Below are positions 1 to 9,170 of a stretch of 21,120 nucleotides of DNA, in pieces. Made by a program: the position numbers and the translations under genes. The notes under the pieces are model-generated. The model was not told where the DNA came from. It searched no databases and was given only the letters and a program-made list of their open reading frames with translations. The stretch comes from Ophiothrix spiculata (Eukaryota > Echinodermata > Ophiuroidea > Amphilepidida > Ophiotrichidae). Numbering within the stretch: the stretch's first letter is position 1; each line of letters begins with the position of its first letter. The DNA lies in assembly GCA_000969725.1 (NCBI GenBank), contig JXSR01S018716.1; one strand, given 5' to 3'.

Positions 1-371
1 GTCATAATGATATGCATCAATAGCACTGTTCTGTTCACAATATTATGCATTGTATATCCATGATATACTGACATTATATGATGCATTTTAGGGTCATGTG
101 TAATTAATAATAATTTCTTTGTCTTATCTCCCTTATTACTGAGCCAATGTAGGTCAATGACGTATCAAACTGTAGTAAAATTTCACAAACAGTTCATTTA
201 TACGATTTTTAAAACATTCTACCCATAAAAAGAGTTATTTATGTTCAAACATAAGTCATTTGTCCTTCAAACATCTACGACACATAGCTAAGCCTCTGAG
301 GCTAGCGATAAACATACATTATTTACGGTTCAACCATTCATTGCATTGGGCATTAAAAACTTTCAAACCTG
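1..371. other. AT-rich stretch, no gene seen
   Basis: No reading frame with coding character on either strand. The only small structure I noticed is a 6-bp-arm palindrome (AGCCTC T GAGGCT) near 291-303, too short to interpret. Confidence 0.6.
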
Positions 372-478
372 TTGTGCAAATAAAAATCTTACGTAGAGAG
401 TCGTAAGATCATAATAACACCAAATTCTTTTGTGCAAATAAAAATATCTCCTACCCAAGAGTCGTAAGATCATAATAC
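372..478. repeat. Two-copy direct repeat, period about 58-61 bp
   Basis: The block TTGTGCAAATAAAAAT occurs at 372-387 and again at 430-445. A second block, GAGTCGTAAGATCATAAT, occurs near 398 and near 459. The spacer between the two blocks differs by three bases, so the period shifts from 58 to 61. In the first copy TCTTACG and CGTAAGA can pair as a 7-bp stem. This is a local tandem duplication with some divergence; no function can be read from it. Confidence 0.75.
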
Positions 479-1078
479 CACAAGTTATTGAAGAACTTTG
501 CATTTTTACTGAGGTATTGTGTTGTTATACAATTAAAATCCATCAATGTTGGCATTTAACACCCCTATTTTATAATTCTGCGTCCTTCTAATGTATTATT
601 TATGAGGGCTAGTTTGTCAATAAGGAATACGTTTCTAGTTTTGTCGTCACACTTGAACCCTGTTGTTAGCAAAATACCAGACATCACGATGTATCATCAT
701 TGCGCATGTTCAATGCTTTATATTTTGCTTAGACGGTTTAGGCGGCTTGAAATATAAAATTGTCGATACTTCGCATTGGCGTGATTAATGACGCCCAATT
801 AGGTGGTTTAGTCTATTTTTTGTTTATTTTAAGGCTAAATTGTTGCAATTTTAGGCGTAATTTGCGTCTGACAGGTCTGCGACAAAAAATATTCAGCAAA
901 TATGGCCTTCTATGAGTTATGCATGTTATGCAATTATTCATTTGATGATGTCTCCAATAAAAGAGTATCCGGTCCAGATTGTAAAAGGTTAAATGAACCG
1001 AGTACGAAGCCAAAAAGGAACTTGGCAGTTCAAATGGTTATGGCCACGATTACTTGTATACAAATATTATCTGCTCTT
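479..1078. other. No gene seen; short chance reading frames only
   Basis: Two overlapping open frames of about 65 codons (813-1013 minus and 902-1093 plus) lie antisense to each other and show no recognisable motif, domain pattern or splice context. I regard both as chance. A weak GGCGT/ACGCC hairpin lies near 777-796. Confidence 0.5.
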
Positions 1079-1208
1079 AGGGGCATGGTTTAAATGATTT
1101 TCCCGAGGTGATTTTAAAACCATGAATATACCATAAATATAAACCATGAACCATCTTCATAGTTTTGAGATCACCGGTCCGAGGGGAAATAATTTTAACC
1201 ATACCCCG
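1079..1208. mobile_element. Short inverted-repeat element, MITE-like, about 130 bp
   Basis: The left end reads GGGGCATGGTTTAAATGATT and continues into TTCCCGAGG. The reverse complement of the right end reads GGGGTATGGTTAAAATTATT and continues into TCCCCTCGG. The two arms (about 1080-1121 and 1160-1208) stay alignable for roughly 40 bases with substitutions and a small gap. There is no coding capacity. The structure fits a nonautonomous DNA transposon or fold-back repeat. A clear target-site duplication was not found, so the exact ends are uncertain. Confidence 0.5.
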
Positions 1209-2229
1209 ATACCCCGGTATAAATAATAATTTTTATTGTATCGTTTTTACAATTAGTTCCCTTATTTATCTATATAAAATGTGCTCAGATTTAAGAACAA
1301 AACAACGTGATAGAAAATGATGTTTGACACAGGAACTAAATTGAGTTAGACATTGTCGATCAAAACTTTCTCTAAATTACCTATTACCTTGAGATTTCCA
1401 AAATCTATAGAACTTTAACCAAAGGAAATGAATTTCGAACAACAAAAATCCATTTATCTTGACCCAATTTTTCAACTATTTCGTATGTTAAATCCAAAAG
1501 CGTTTTATGTAAGTTCCGTTTATCATGGTATTTGAAATTCAGACGCTGACGTTATTTCTTTAAGGGCAAACAGATCAAGCGCACAATCAGCCAATTTATT
1601 TTCCTGAATGCACGCGCGTAAGCCATTTATTATGTTTACTTTAGAAAGTGAAATAAACTGTAATCCGTAATTCAAAGATGATAAATATTGAATGGGTGAA
1701 TTATTTTTCAGATCAACTCTTCTTAGTAGTCAGGTATTTTTTTAAATAATCTTAGATTAGGAATGATTTCCTCTCTAGACGCGATGTGTTTGTTATCTTG
1801 CATATGAAGATTTTTGAAGACATAATTGTTATATACTAATAATACACTCGTACATTAACATCACCGAGCGCAGCGAGCCACCAAATTCTGACTTAACCTT
1901 TTACGCAGTGGTCATTTATACACATAGGCTTACTATCTTGGGCTGTAACACAGACTAACCCAACACCTACTCATGCGGCATGGATATGCAAAAGAATATG
2001 TCCTAAGACTTTTTTTGTAGTAATATACTTTTATCCTTTGCGGTCATTTTAGCGGTACAATAATTGTAGGTACCCCTTTGCTACGTCAAAAAATTCAAGT
2101 TACCATTTTGGAAAATTATGTATGGTATGGACCTTATACTTGAGGATATTTTTGCAGGTTTTTGATGACATTTTGCGGTTTTGTATAAAAGCATGAAAGT
2201 GGCATGAAGGTAGAGAATTTTATGCTGAA
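1209..2229. other. AT-rich stretch, no gene seen
   Basis: No recognisable coding region, RNA gene or repeat structure. A slightly GC-richer patch around 1861-1985 begins with a CGAGCGCAGCGAGCC motif of the kind often seen inside interspersed repeats, but I could not find a second copy in this window. Confidence 0.5.
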
Positions 2230-2619
2230 TTATTCTAGGATGGAAGCCATTTTTGCATTTTTCAAATATGGCGGCCATTTTGAAAATTCAAAATGGCCGC
2301 CATTATCACCTACTGAAAAAACAAAAATCAACATTATAGGCATAAATGCCTTTAACATTGCAATAAACTGTGCGTAAAGTATAACAGTCTTCACTTTCCG
2401 CTCACTTTGTGACCAATGGCACATGAAATATGGACCTAAAATTATATAGTATATGTTATTAAATTCTGGAGATTTAAAAAACGAACTAAAGGTCTTACTT
2501 ACGGAATAACCTTCTGATTGTGGTAATACTAATTGTGCAGACATGTCTAAATAATGACACTTATCTAATTCTAAAGATTGTTCCTTAAATATTCTAAAAT
2601 GCATTGATGGTCTATACAC
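2230..2619 (-). other. Open frame of 129 codons, probably not a gene
   Basis: This is a Met-started open frame on the minus strand. It runs straight through the perfect palindrome at 2268-2303 and through the first unit of the tandem duplication at 2519-2845. Its second half is hydrophobic (a stretch with FMPIMLIFVF), but I recognise no domain, no catalytic motif and no splice context. Overlap with two repeat structures makes a dispersed repeat with an accidental open frame the likelier explanation. I do not assign a product. Confidence 0.2.
2268..2303. repeat. Perfect palindrome, 17-bp arms, 2-bp loop
   Basis: ATGGCGGCCATTTTGAA (2268-2284) is followed by AA and then by its exact reverse complement (2287-2303). 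The arms are much more GC-rich than the surroundings. The sequence could form a cruciform or an RNA hairpin, and it may be the centre of an inverted-repeat element, although I did not find longer flanking arms. Confidence 0.85.
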
Positions 2620-2845
2620 TTGAAATAAAATCCCGCCTAAATGTATTCATGTATTCTCTATAGCATTTTCTAGTTGTTCATAATTATGGAAACGCGTTAG
2701 TAAAGTCATATTTTAAACGCTTGTCGTCAATCCGTTGTGGTAATGCTTCTTTTGTGTTCATACTAATTGCGTAGATGTGACTAAAATAATAATGGCACTT
2801 ATCTAAATCTAAAGATTAATCCATAATTCTATAAAGCATCGATAA
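2519..2845. repeat. Diverged tandem duplication, offset about 234-238 bp
   Basis: A segment of about 85 bases starting at 2530 (TAATTGTGCAGACATG, then CACTTATCTAATTCTAAAGATT, then a GCATTGATGGT-like end) recurs from 2764 (TAATTGCGTAGATGTG, CACTTATCTAAATCTAAAGATT, GCATCGATAAT). Order and spacing are preserved with many substitutions, so this is an old local duplication. Confidence 0.65.
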
Positions 2846-3204
2846 TCAAAATAACAAGTTTCATAACCTTCATAACCTAGTCTTACAAGATAAGAAAAAA
2901 TATAACAAGATACATTCAACAATAAAACATTTATGACGATATTCTATACGTCTGTATAAAAAAAAATCGAACTGGTAACACTATCTTTTAAGATACGAAA
3001 ATAATACGTGTATAATTATGCCTTCATAGAAGACTATTTTAATGTACCACAAGTTATTCACTTCAGGATACACTTAGTTGACGATAAAGAATCTGATATT
3101 AGTTTGTGAGGAAAGAAAAACAGGAAATCAGTTCTTACCTTTCCGGCAGCCAGATAGCCGGTCAAATGCACCTAATACATTTCCATTTTGACATTTAAAC
3201 TTTC
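2846..3204. other. No gene seen
   Basis: AT-rich, with no convincing reading frame on either strand and no repeat partner found within the window. Confidence 0.5.
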
Positions 3205-3466
3205 TTTCACACTCTTAAGTTTTTTTTACTCTGTTGAGTAAAAATTTACTCAACGGTCACAGCTCATTGCTGAGTAAAATCTTACTCAATATTGAGTAAA
3301 ATCTTGCTCGGTTGAATCAATACTACTCAACGTTGAACACATCTTACTCAATGTTGAGTAAAGTTTACCCAACGTTGAGTAGGATTTTACTCAACAAAAT
3401 GAGCTGTGACTGTTGAGCAAATTTGTACTCAACAAGAGTAAATACATTTTAAGAGTGCAGGTGAAA
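3205..3466. mobile_element. Fold-back element made of TTGAGTA/TACTCAA palindromes, about 260 bp
   Basis: The outer arms begin CACACTCTTAAG on the left (3208-3219), and the right arm ends with TTAAGAGTGCAGGTG; these are reverse complements over the CACTCTTAA core. Further in, GGTCACAGCTCATT (3255-3268) pairs with AATGAGCTGTGACT (3398-3411). Between and around these lie at least ten copies of TTGAGTA or TACTCAA, many forming small palindromes such as TTGAGTAAAAATTTACTCAA (3234-3253). There is no coding capacity. A nonautonomous fold-back or MITE-type transposon is the best explanation; no target-site duplication is obvious. Confidence 0.7.
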
Positions 3467-4281
3467 TGAAAAGGTTATTGTATGACTTCCTATTTGTCTT
3501 GTCTTTTTTCCTACATTTAACGAAATTTGGTTCCATACTTGTTTGTATAGATATGGTTGGACATTTTCTAAAACGTCAAGTTGTTTATTGAAGACAAGTC
3601 TTGGAAGATAAGATGTATTTTGGGGTGTCTTTGAGCAATCACGAACGAACAGATGCTAATAGCATAAAAGGATCAGTAAATGTATTATACAATATAATAC
3701 TATTACAGACGTCTTTAGCCTGTTATTGTTAAAAAGTACTTTAGATGTATTAAACGTACTCACAAATGGAATGTGTTTTTCAAACATTGTCAACATTTTT
3801 GTTTTTCTAAAAGTTTGAATCAGTAAACAAACATATTATACTACCGATTTTGTTTGTATTAATTAATAGCTGCTGCAACTCCAACGTTAGATACGCTAGG
3901 TAGTCAGCTGTCATGAATCCTTGAGAAAAGTATGTAGGAAAATTCAAAGCATTTTGCAAGAATTAGCGCGTCACGTGATCTTTCAAAAACATCATTGTAT
4001 CTTACAATCCTACTGCCATCACTTGGTGTTTTTAAAAATACTGCAAACAGTCTGCGTCTGTCAGTGTCTCATATCAAGTTAGATTTCGACATATCCCACT
4101 CAAAGTGTGCAATGTTATTACCCACTGTACTCCATTGCATGCGTTAATTCAAAGAAGTCAAATGTAGTTTTAAATAACAGGAAACATAAAAGGAAGATAA
4201 TTATTTCCATTGCTTGAATAGCGTTGAAAAGAAAACTTTGTATCTGTTTTTTTTTTAACCATACATGTACTTTTTTTTATG
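3467..4281. other. No gene seen
   Basis: AT-rich, with several T-runs. A TCACGTGA (E-box type) sequence occurs near 3971-3978 but nothing around it marks a promoter. No coding frame or RNA gene recognised. Confidence 0.5.
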
Positions 4282-4284
4282 TAA

Positions 4285-4392
4285 ATTAACTATCTAATTG
4301 TTCTGTTGCCACTGGATGCATTGTCTACAACAAACGTCTACGATTCTTCCAAGGAGATACTGGATGACACCTGTGGAACCGCCAACTGTTGA
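4285..4392 (+). other. Short open segment of 35 codons, unassigned
   Basis: From just after a TAA at 4282-4284 the + strand stays open to a TGA at 4390-4392. It is GC-richer than its surroundings and reads as a hydrophobic start (INYLIVLLPL) followed by a polar part ending DDTCGTANC. There is no Met start and only a modest splice acceptor context. It lies about 200 bp upstream of the candidate first exon at 4589. It could be an exon remnant or chance. Confidence 0.15.
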
Positions 4393-4588
4393 ATACTAAT
4401 CTACCAAGGCTACATATTGTTTGGACATAACGTTTACATCTGATAAATGTCCTCGTACAGATCTTGATGGATATTCTGGTAAAGGCATCGTCTCTACATT
4501 ATAGAAAATCGTGTTTTATGCATATTGAGAAGTGTTTAGAGCTCGTATTCTTGTAAAAAAATATAAACTAAAAAAGAAAAGTCTAACG

Positions 4589-4682
4589 ATGTGGAATTAT
4601 CCAATGCCTGTGATGTATACATACCTATATGGATTACACATTGTCTTCTTGGGAGTAGCCTCGAATGTGGATTTTGTTAAAG
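4589..4682 (+). CDS. Candidate first coding exon with signal-peptide-like N-terminus (partial gene)
   Basis: The ATG at 4589 has A at -3, and an in-frame TGA (4526-4528) lies upstream. The 31 codons encode MWNYPMPVMYTYLYG, then a hydrophobic stretch LHIVFLGVAS, then NVDFVK. The exon stops after one base of codon 32 at AAAG|GTAAGATT, a strong donor in phase 1. A short N-terminal hydrophobic segment followed by a phase-1 intron is common in secreted and membrane proteins of animals (established knowledge). The product is unknown. I searched the + strand downstream for phase-1 acceptors with a long open frame and found none convincing, so the rest of the gene would lie beyond long introns or outside the window. 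The whole call is an inference from frame and splice signal. Confidence 0.35.
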
Positions 4683-4724
4683 GTAAGATTATATCCGATT
4701 GCTTCTAGTTTGTAATACTTTTTT

Positions 4725-4793
4725 CAGCATATAAATACCAGGTCATACAGCATATAAATACCAAGTCTAACAGAATATAAATAGCAAGTCATA
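4725..4793. repeat. Tandem repeat, three copies of a 23-bp unit
   Basis: Three contiguous units of CAGCATATAAATACCAGGTCATA type lie at 4725-4747, 4748-4770 and 4771-4793. Units 2 and 3 each differ from unit 1 by three substitutions. It sits just inside the putative intron following the 4589-4682 exon. Confidence 0.9.
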
Positions 4794-5282
4794 ATAAGAG
4801 TATTATAATTGTTTAACCACATATATTCCTAAAGTGTAAATGGTTATTTGGATTTGTATAGAAGTGTTGAAAATATTATTTAGACTTCTTCGTGCTACGG
4901 TAACGGATTATTATTTGACTGAGAATGTAGCTATTAAGTCAGTCAGGCATCGTTTCTTGCTTATGCATAATTTGTGACGTCAGCGTGGCATAATCTCCTA
5001 AATTAGCCGAACTTTAAAGTACACATTGTACTGTTTCCTATCTGTACTTTATTTTACCTACGACTTTCTTCTATGTATAAGGAGGGTCAGATAACATTAT
5101 ATAACATTATCATTTTAGTACATTACAATAAGCCATCGGATGCATGAAATAAAGAATCATGAAAAATCATTGGAATGATACAGTCATTACATTAGCTCTC
5201 GAATATACAAAATTAGTTATTGGGTGTACAGCTAATCAACACATACCTTCACATTAGTGCGATTGTTAAACTTCTCCTGACG
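4794..5282. other. No gene seen
   Basis: AT-rich, no coding frame. It contains a single perfect TGACGTCA (CRE-type) octamer at 4975-4982 and a short ATAACATTAT doublet near 5093-5111. Neither is enough to call a regulatory region. Confidence 0.5.
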
Positions 5283-5604
5283 CTAATGATGCATCAGGTG
5301 ATCCAATTCAAGACAGCTGGAATTTGAATAACATAGCATTGTATTAGCCGATGTAAACGTCTCAGGTATTATGAAATGATACATTTCAACGAAGTTATGC
5401 AACACGTTTGAACTCAATATGACGGAACCATACATTATGCATCGTGCTTTCTTATGATCAATGTTTGTGAAAGCAAGCAATGCTATCAAAAAGTAAACTA
5501 CAATGTCAAATATGACACTATGATTGTGATATAGACATAGAAATGCTTTTTTAGTGATTACGAGCACTTTGATCGATATGACTCCTATTTTCCGTGCCAA
5601 GAAC
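5283..5604 (-). other. Non-LINE continuation of the open frame below the LINE 3' break
   Basis: The minus-strand open frame that carries the LINE C-terminus (start 5834) continues to 5283, but after LQVIQNN (about 5605) the residues no longer resemble a reverse transcriptase C-terminus. They are generic AT-rich translation, rich in I, L, F and V. I read this as flanking DNA read through by chance, so the LINE copy appears truncated at its 3' side with no poly-A or microsatellite tail visible. Confidence 0.35.
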
Positions 5605-5889
5605 AAAATGTTGTTCTGGATGACCTGTAATTTGTGTCTAGCTGCGGTGGTCAGGCTAGAGTACCAGGCGGTACAGCAGGAATCTAAATGGCATTGAATG
5701 AGGGCAGAGCGCAAATTCTTACGGAGGGACTGATTCCGAAAGGTGGAATATCTGTACAAAAAATTTAATCGACCGATGGCTTTTTTGATAACCTGGTGAA
5801 CCATGTCAGCATTGGACAGGGTTTGGTCAAGCAAAACGCCGAGATATTTAATACTCTCCTGGGGTTTGATAATTTGCCCATCATACTAA
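5605..5889 (-). pseudogene. LINE ORF2 fragment: reverse transcriptase C-terminal region
   Basis: Read on the minus strand this gives YDGQIIKPQESIKYLGVLLD, then QTLSNADMVHQVIKKAIGRL and NFLYRYSTF, ending in a CTAWYSSLTTAARHKLQVIQN block. The KYLGVLLD motif followed by an amphipathic helix and a HLDSCCTAW segment is typical of the region downstream of the RT catalytic core in CR1/Jockey-group non-LTR retrotransposons. It is in the same orientation as the 6741-8830 block and fits as its direct continuation, separated by an insertion of about 850 bp. The copy lacks the extreme C-terminus. Family-level assignment is from pattern memory, not a search. Confidence 0.75.
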
Positions 5890-6740
5890 ATATGGCGTTG
5901 TGTTATGAGGTAGGACGAATCTGCATTACACACTGATGTAGAATGGAATTTGCATGTCCTTTCTTTTTAACGCAAAGCAATTCGTTTCCTGTGTTAAAGT
6001 CCCAGTAAATTATATATCATTGTATAGCTATGATTGTAAGGATCGTCGACAAACAAAAAAGTGGATATATAGGGTGAAACAAAGGTCATATAGGGTGTAA
6101 GTATATAATTTCATGCAAAATTGGTACCATAATTGATTTCATTATATCTTTATAACTGTATGTAATTCAATAATCTGACCCTTCGATATATAAAGGGGGT
6201 GCTACATACTTTTAAATAAACCAAACTTGTAATGAAGGAATTTTCTTCTGTACTGCGCTATAGTGTGATCAAATATTCTTAAAAGTCAATTGGAATCCAT
6301 TACTACAAATACCAATTTATATGACTTTATCCACAATTTATTTTTATAATCATCCACAATATCTTCTCATAATAACTGATTTCTCATTTGTTCATAAATA
6401 ATAACCCTTCAGTAGATACAACGGCAGGTAGTAGCCAATGCTTATAATGCACCGTATAGCCACTTCAATGCGCTGTAATGCATACACATTTGCAGGTTGC
6501 ATCCGCACTGGTGCATCCTCGCACCCCCACACAGCTCCATTTGAATGCAATTATTTCAAAAAGTAAAGAATAAGTGAATATAAAACAATGGGGACTTATA
6601 GCCGGATAAATTGTCAACGTTATGGTCCATAAACCAAATCAATTGACCACTCCTATCTGAAATTATGGTAAAAATACTCCTGATTTTTACCTAAAACTGT
6701 CACGTACAACCCTTTTACTATACCTCACCCAGTGACACTA
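5890..6740. other. Segment of about 850 bp inserted into the LINE
   Basis: LINE similarity stops near 5886 and resumes near 6741 in the order expected for one RT. The intervening DNA is AT-rich, has no reading frame of note and has no RT-like residues. It includes a small GC-richer patch at 6470-6535 and repeated TATAGGGTG motifs near 6068-6100. I could not find convincing terminal repeats or a target-site duplication, so its identity (nested nonautonomous element or non-homologous filler) is open. Confidence 0.55.
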
Positions 6741-8830
6741 GACCATATTGAAATCAGAGACTCGTTTCAATTTTATATGCGAGCCGAAGAGAGTGCACTC
6801 TGTCTTACCAACATGGAGTGAAAGCTGGTTATCAATAAGCCATTTATTACATGAATCTAAGTCAGCACTAAGTTTATGGGAAATAACACTGGGATCTTTG
6901 TCAGGGCCGAGGAGGCTTCTTGTGGTGATTGTTTTGAAATCTGACTCGAGGACGTGCCATCAATGCAAACCAGTTGTTTTCTGTTTGTTAAAAAAAGACT
7001 CAAACCAACCAGGGTTAACTCCCATGTGCTGATGTTTGGAAAAAAGGATTTTATGACTGGCACTATCGAATGCCTTCTGTACATCTAACAATAGCATTCC
7101 GGCATAGTTACCTTTTGAGATTTCAGTTTTTATGAAATTGGTCAAATAAAGTAAACAAGTTTCGGTTGAATAACCTGGTCTAAACCAGATTGATATTGAA
7201 AAATCAGTTTTCTGTCCTCAAGGAATTCATCAATTTGTATAAAAACACATTTTTCAAGAATTTTAGACACACAGTCCAAAATGCTCACTGGACAATAGTT
7301 GCCTACATTTAGGCGACCGTTATTTTTGTATAACGGAATAATTTTAGCACATTTAAGGTCATCAAGAACAGATTTGGTGACTATAGAAAGATTTGATTAT
7401 ATGAGTAATTGGATTTGCAATTTGATGGGCCCCTTCCTTCAAAAAGATTTTGGAGCAATACCATCTAACCCAGCACCTTTATGAACATTTAGATTTATTA
7501 GCTCATCTACAATAAACTTTTCAGTGACAGGTTTCAAATCAAACTCATTAGGTGTTATTCCTTTATCACAATAGAATTGTTTAAAAAGATGAGACTCTGT
7601 ACCAAATTTTCCTAAACGAGGAGGCAACTTATCAACCAGTGAGGATGCAATATTGGTAAAAAAAATCGTTAATATAATTGGCAACTGAAAGAGTTTTATA
7701 ACACAGATTACCATCAATGTCAAGAACAATTTTCCCATTACTATTGACTTTAGTATTATAACCAAGATTTTTCAAGTGAGTCCAGAGTTTTTTGGGATTA
7801 CGCATGCTATCCTCGAGATTGGCTTGGAAAAAAGACGCTTTTGCGCGCTTTATATCATTACGTATAGCAGTGAAGTCATGGAACGAGACATTTGTATCAC
7901 CTTTTAAAATCGCTTTTCGGATTGTATCACGATTTCGGATTTTATCGAGTATGTCAGGGGTAATCCAAGACTCTGTACGAGTTTTAATACGGACTACCTT
8001 TTTTGGAGCAACATGGTTTAATACATTAATGAATATGGATATAAATTGCAGCAAAGCAGTATTGACACATTTCAAAACTGATGTCCAGTCACAATTATCA
8101 AGCATGTTTTTGAAGATGACAGAATCAAAAGTTTTCATTGATCTAAACCGTATTGTATTATGAGTCTTGTACTTGATCCTATCCCTCACAGTCCTTCTGT
8201 TGCAAAATGATACCAAGTGGTCACTAAACCCAGTCACAATAACCCCAGATTTATTTTCCTTGTTAATATTGTTACATAAAATATGATCAAGGCGACTTTC
8301 AGAAGTTTCATTGATCCGAGTTGGATCTTTAATGATGATAGAAAATCCAACATTAGAAAGACAGTTAAGGTAGGATCTAGACAGACTATTAAATTGTAAC
8401 AATTTGCAACGGATTTCTCTAGAGTACAGATATTAAAGTCCTCTAATAAATAGGTTTCTTGGTCCAAACATAGTTTATCAAAAATTGATTCCAGAGTCTC
8501 TATAAAACCTGTATATATTTGGGATCTGTAAATTGCTCCTATTAAAATTGGTTTAGTCTTAGGTAAAAGAAGATCGCACCATATCGCTTCGACGCCATCA
8601 AACACAAGGTCAGATCGTAAATTGTATGACAGATCGTTGAATATGCAGACCCCTCCGCCATTGCGGTTCCTGTCAGCTCTTATAACGTTGTAACCATCAA
8701 TGCCGATTTCATTATCAGTTACCGAGGTGTCAATCCTCAGAAATGCAGAGAATGGCAGCATTGGATTCTTATTTGTTAACATTATTCTTCAATTTGTTCT
8801 TATGGTGTGCAAGATCGATTATTGTACAGC
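6741..8830 (-). pseudogene. Decayed non-LTR retrotransposon (LINE), APE-type endonuclease plus reverse transcriptase
   Basis: Minus-strand order matches a LINE ORF2. From about 8830: SNAAILCISE (start of the endonuclease), then GYNVIRADRNRNGGGVCIFN, GAIYRSQI, and EDFN at 8432-8443, where GDFN is expected. After a frameshift near 8405 come SRLDHILCNN and GFSDHLVSF (the SDH triad at 8217-8225), then a linker and LDGIAPKSF. The RT follows with NGRLNVGNYCPVSIL and LLLDVQKAFDSASHK (motif A, Asp at 7083-7085 and 7065-7067). Motif B survives as a frameshifted PQ..SLLGP around 6903-6925. DKDPSVISHKL then follows directly, so the YADD motif has been deleted at about 6902/6903. Stops, at least five frameshifts and the missing catalytic motif make it non-functional. 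The CR1/Jockey group is my best guess for its clade. Confidence 0.85.
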
Positions 8831-9170
8831 TTGTAACTGTAACAAATCTAGATAGTTTGGGCATTAAATCATGCTATCAGGGAATTAACGTTTTACATTT
8901 CCTAGAGATTGTCATGCTAAATTTGTTTGGATAACACTCAAAGTCGTATATATCTGTGTATTTTACATTTATCTAATTTACATGACGTTCAAATTTGTCC
9001 GTTAGGTATAAGACGATAGCAAGGTCGCTTATTGCACAACGTAAATGTTGGGAACCTTCACATGTTAGACATTAAATCATGCTGTTTTAGGTTTTTCACA
9101 GTTCTCTCAAGTTTTTCAGACTAAATTTATTTGGATAACATTTACTATCTGATGTGTAAATTGCATTTCC
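8808..9170. repeat. Diverged tandem repeat of about 208 bp at the 5' edge of the LINE
   Basis: Unit 1 (about 8809-8960) and unit 2 (about 9019-9170) share three anchors in the same order. GCAAGATCG is at 8809 and GCAAGGTCG at 9019; CATTAAATCATGCT is at 8862 and at 9070; CTAAATTTGTTTGGATAACA is at 8917, with one substitution at 9121. The offset runs 210, 208 and 204 bp. On the minus strand unit 2 comes first, then unit 1, which leads directly into the endonuclease start. The repeat may therefore be part of the LINE's 5' region or a pre-existing repeat into which a truncated LINE inserted. Confidence 0.7.

Noticed and set aside
4975..4982. CRE-type TGACGTCA site as a promoter element
   Set aside because: A single octamer downstream of the candidate exon with no other promoter signal; chance occurrence is plausible in 21 kb.
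5283..5604. Continuation of the LINE protein to the end of the open frame
   Set aside because: Residues after LQVIQNN lose all similarity to reverse transcriptase C-termini and have the composition of AT-rich flank.
6748..7484. Plus-strand open frames of 61-94 codons over the LINE
   Set aside because: They are antisense shadows of the minus-strand reverse transcriptase, which has recognisable motifs.
7792..8163. Plus-strand open frame of 123 codons
   Set aside because: Antisense to the LINE linker region between endonuclease and reverse transcriptase; no motifs of its own.
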